A stretch of DNA of 64,000 bases from assembly GCA_025454395.1 (NCBI GenBank), contig JALOOM010000003.1, positions 1-64,000 on the forward strand, read 5' to 3'. The stretch is from Elainella sp. Prado103 (GTDB taxonomy: Bacteria; Cyanobacteriota; Cyanobacteriia; Elainellales; Elainellaceae). Made by a program: the position numbers and the translations under genes. Positions 61,957 through 64,000 of this stretch are shown here, piece after piece (position 1 is the first letter of the stretch; each line of letters starts with the position of its first letter). The notes beneath the pieces are model-generated. The model was not told the DNA's origin. It saw only the letters and a program-made list of their open reading frames with translations, and did no database searches.

Positions 61957-63081
61957 ATGGCAAGCTTTATGGTCGCTGGTTCCTCTTCTCCTGAGCCAAT
62001 CTTATGTCTGGAAACAGTGACTCGACAGTTTACCTCTCATCTGCCACCGGCCGTTTGCACCGTCAGCTTTGCCCTGCAACCCGGAGAGTTACTCAGTTTA
62101 TTAGGGCCATCTGGGTGCGGCAAAACAACTTTACTGCGCTTGATTGCAGGCTTTGAACAACCCCAAACAGGAACGATCACCATTGGGCAGCAGATCGTGG
62201 CTGGAGCCGGACGGTGGATCCCGCCAGAAAAACGGGGAGTCGGCATGGTATTTCAAGACTATGCACTGTTTCCCCACTTAACCGTGCAGCAGAATATTGC
62301 CTTTGGTCTGCAAGAGAAGCCGAGTGGAGCGGTTCGGCAACGGGTTCAGGAAGTCATGACGTTGGTAGGGCTAGAGCAACTGGGTGATCGCTATCCCCAT
62401 CAACTTTCAGGTGGGCAACAACAACGGGTCGCCCTGGCCCGCGCCCTCGCACCCCATCCGTTTCTGGTGTTGTTAGATGAACCTCTGAGCAATCTAGATG
62501 TGCAGGTGCGGCTGCGCTTACGCCAAGAATTACGAGACATTCTCAAAGCGGCGGGCACCTCAGCAGTCTTGGTCACCCATGATCAAGAAGAAGCGCTTTC
62601 CATTTCCGATCGAGTCGCGGTGATGCGGCAAGGTTGTCTTGAGCAAATGGGCACCCCCGAAACCCTCTATCGCGAACCGGCTTCCCGATTTGTGGCCGAA
62701 TTTGTCACTCAGACCAATTTCCTCGCAGCTCAGCAGCAAGAGCACCAATGGCAGACTGTTCTGGGTTCTCTACCGCTCGATCGCGTTATAGCCAGTCCCG
62801 GATTAACCCCATTGCCAACGTCAGCCGATCTAATGTTGCGCCAAGAAGACCTGCGCCTCATTCCCACGGAAACATCAGGACAGGCGGTTGTACGAGATCG
62901 TCAGTTTCTCGGTCGCGAGTATCGCTACAGTGTAGAGCTTCCTTCGGGGCAACAATTCGTCGCTCGCACTCCTGTTGAATTGTATTTACCGATCGGAGCC
63001 AAAGTCAGTCTCGCGATTGCTAGCACCGCTACCTTACGAGCATTCGCCCCTGCACCAGACTTGCGTTCAGCGGAGCAATAG
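61957..63081 (+). CDS. futC: Iron(III)-type ABC transporter ATP-binding protein
   Basis: 374 residues from the ATG at 61957 (61969 also possible). ATPase domain: Walker A LLGPSGCGKTTLLRLIAG, Q-loop VFQDYALFPHL, signature LSGGQQQRVALARAL, Walker B LVLLDEPLSNLD and switch His in VLVTHDQEEA. A C-terminal TOBE-type domain follows (about 245-365, LMLRQEDLRLIP ... LPIGAKVSLAI). This matches FbpC/FutC ATPases of ferric-iron importers; PotA-like polyamine or molybdate ATPases are the alternatives, but the adjacent FutB-like permease favours iron. Confidence 0.87.
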   Translation: MASFMVAGSSSPEPILCLETVTRQFTSHLPPAVCTVSFALQPGELLSLLGPSGCGKTTLLRLIAGFEQPQTGTITIGQQIVAGAGRWIPPEKRGVGMVFQDYALFPHLTVQQNIAFGLQEKPSGAVRQRVQEVMTLVGLEQLGDRYPHQLSGGQQQRVALARALAPHPFLVLLDEPLSNLDVQVRLRLRQELRDILKAAGTSAVLVTHDQEEALSISDRVAVMRQGCLEQMGTPETLYREPASRFVAEFVTQTNFLAAQQQEHQWQTVLGSLPLDRVIASPGLTPLPTSADLMLRQEDLRLIPTETSGQAVVRDRQFLGREYRYSVELPSGQQFVARTPVELYLPIGAKVSLAIASTATLRAFAPAPDLRSAEQ

Positions 63082-63105
63082 CCTAGACAATCGACCACTC
63101 AGTGA

Positions 63106-64000
63106 TCAAGTCGGTAAATTCATCCAGAGCACTACCACCGTTCCACTCTGATCGATCGTAGGGATGATATTGAGATAACCCGTATAGGCACCCCTCGTCA
63201 CTTCATACAGTAAGCCTCCGCCATACCCCCCAGCCGCTGTTAAGCTAAACTGCTGAGCTTGAAGTTGACCACTCAGATTCGGCAGCAACTGTTCGGGGGT
63301 AGAGTTTGCCAAGAGACGGAGATTACCCACAATTTCTGGACGCGGGGCTGCATTCAGATAAAAGTCGGCAGCCGCAGCCAATTGGGACGGATCGGCCAGA
63401 CGAGTACCCACCTGTTGATTGAGCAAGGTTTCCAGCTCTGCTTTGAGGGTTTCACTCTCTTCCAGTTCCTGCAAGCTGATCGGCTGGGGCGTGACTAGGT
63501 AAATCGTTTCACCCACATTGATCGAGAACACATTTAAAAACCGGGTTTCGCCCGATCGGGTTAATTCGTAAATCTTTCGCCCAGTTTCTTCCAGATCATC
63601 CCGCAATTGAACCGTATAGCCTTGGGACTGGAACTGGCTTTCTAAATTTTGCCCCGCACTCCGAAACGGCGTACCATCCGTCAATTGGTGACAGACACCC
63701 ATCCCATAACAGCCAGTTTGCGCTCCTGCTAATACCGGCACATCACTGAACGGAATGGCGGGAGGAGGGACTGGATCAGGGCTAGGAGTTGGGCTCGGTG
63801 AAGCAGACCGGGGCGAGGGAGTCGGTTGGGGAGATCGCTGGGGAGGCGGTGGAGTGGCTGGCCGAGCAGCCAACGGCGGCGATGGAGCCACCCGAACCGG
63901 AGGAGTCGCGATCACACTCGGAGCTGGGCTGGGTTTGGGTGAGGGAGTCAGGCTGGCTGAGGGTTGGGGAGACGGGAGACGGGTCAGCGGTACTTGCGGA
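63106..64000 (-). CDS. Pro-rich protein with C-terminal globular domain, 5' end outside the window
   Basis: At least 298 residues; the frame stays open to the right edge, so the start lies beyond it. The visible N-terminal part is Pro/Ser/Ala-rich (about 90 residues, TonB-like in composition). The C-terminal half (about 200 residues) looks like a duplicated alpha/beta unit: NLESQFQSQGYTVQLRDDLEETGRKIYELT with GETRFLNVFSI, and NLSGQLQAQQFSLTAAGGYGGGLLYEVT with GAYTGYLNIIPT. Two Cys near CYGMGVCHQL may form a disulfide. Family not recognised. Confidence 0.7.
   Translation of the reverse strand, partial: PQVPLTRLPSPQPSASLTPSPKPSPAPSVIATPPVRVAPSPPLAARPATPPPPQRSPQPTPSPRSASPSPTPSPDPVPPPAIPFSDVPVLAGAQTGCYGMGVCHQLTDGTPFRSAGQNLESQFQSQGYTVQLRDDLEETGRKIYELTRSGETRFLNVFSINVGETIYLVTPQPISLQELEESETLKAELETLLNQQVGTRLADPSQLAAAADFYLNAAPRPEIVGNLRLLANSTPEQLLPNLSGQLQAQQFSLTAAGGYGGGLLYEVTRGAYTGYLNIIPTIDQSGTVVVLWMNLPT

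Overview
The window is a chromosomal segment of a cyanobacterium. Direct evidence is petB and petD (cytochrome b6f), a CtpA protease of the D1-processing type, Vipp1, acyl-ACP reductase, cyanobacteria-restricted families (DUF1816, DUF3084, the LpxB-like TIGR03492 family), ferredoxin-type IspG and very frequent CGATCG/GATCGATC words related to the HIP1 octamer. I cannot name a genus; a Leptolyngbya-like filamentous lineage is only a guess. I found no rRNA, tRNA, insertion sequence, prophage or CRISPR array.

Layout. 1-3 kb: a His-rich coding remnant with a strong terminator, a NarL-type response regulator and a PRC-barrel protein. 3-9 kb: sucC-sucD, alanine dehydrogenase, vipp1, holA. 9-20 kb: dnaJ/TPR-pyrB, a TM2 and a helix-hairpin-helix protein, lepB, a carboxy-terminal protease, ispG, a GT4 glycosyltransferase with a 13-copy repeat, a zinc-ribbon membrane protein and a GH57 branching enzyme. 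20-31 kb: a 932-residue acidic disordered membrane protein, gatA with a hydrolase, rlmB, mini-RNase III, a STAS protein that appears to start at ATT, and radC. 31-44 kb: a fused peptide-type ABC ATPase, acyl-ACP reductase, coaX, a glycogen debranching enzyme, comB, a pentapeptide membrane protein, an LpxB-like protein, DUF3084 and a YqgF-like protein. 44-53 kb: a GT2 glycosyltransferase, a 1005-residue FkbH/carrier/thioesterase fusion, petD, petB, ctpA, and an HD phosphohydrolase. 53-64 kb: an RTX lectin next to a type I secretion ATPase and a PpiC-type isomerase, a phosphoribulokinase-like kinase, an iron-type ABC permease and ATPase, and a partial Pro-rich protein at the right edge.

Genes that work together: SucC and SucD form succinyl-CoA ligase; PetB and PetD are the membrane core of cytochrome b6f; the PpiC protein and ABC exporter are translationally coupled and probably export the neighbouring RTX lectin; the FutB-like permease and FutC-like ATPase are divergently arranged halves of an importer; the GH57 and amylo-1,6-glucosidase genes, though distant, both act on glycogen.

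The two most interesting signals are (1) the orphan FkbH-PCP-TE protein, which carries a cysteine at the thioesterase nucleophile position and has no synthase genes beside it, and (2) local tandem microduplications: about thirty loci where a different 9-34 bp unit has been copied 2-13 times in place, between genes, at start codons and across stop codons. The repeated units are unrelated in sequence, so this looks like a duplication process and not a repeat family.
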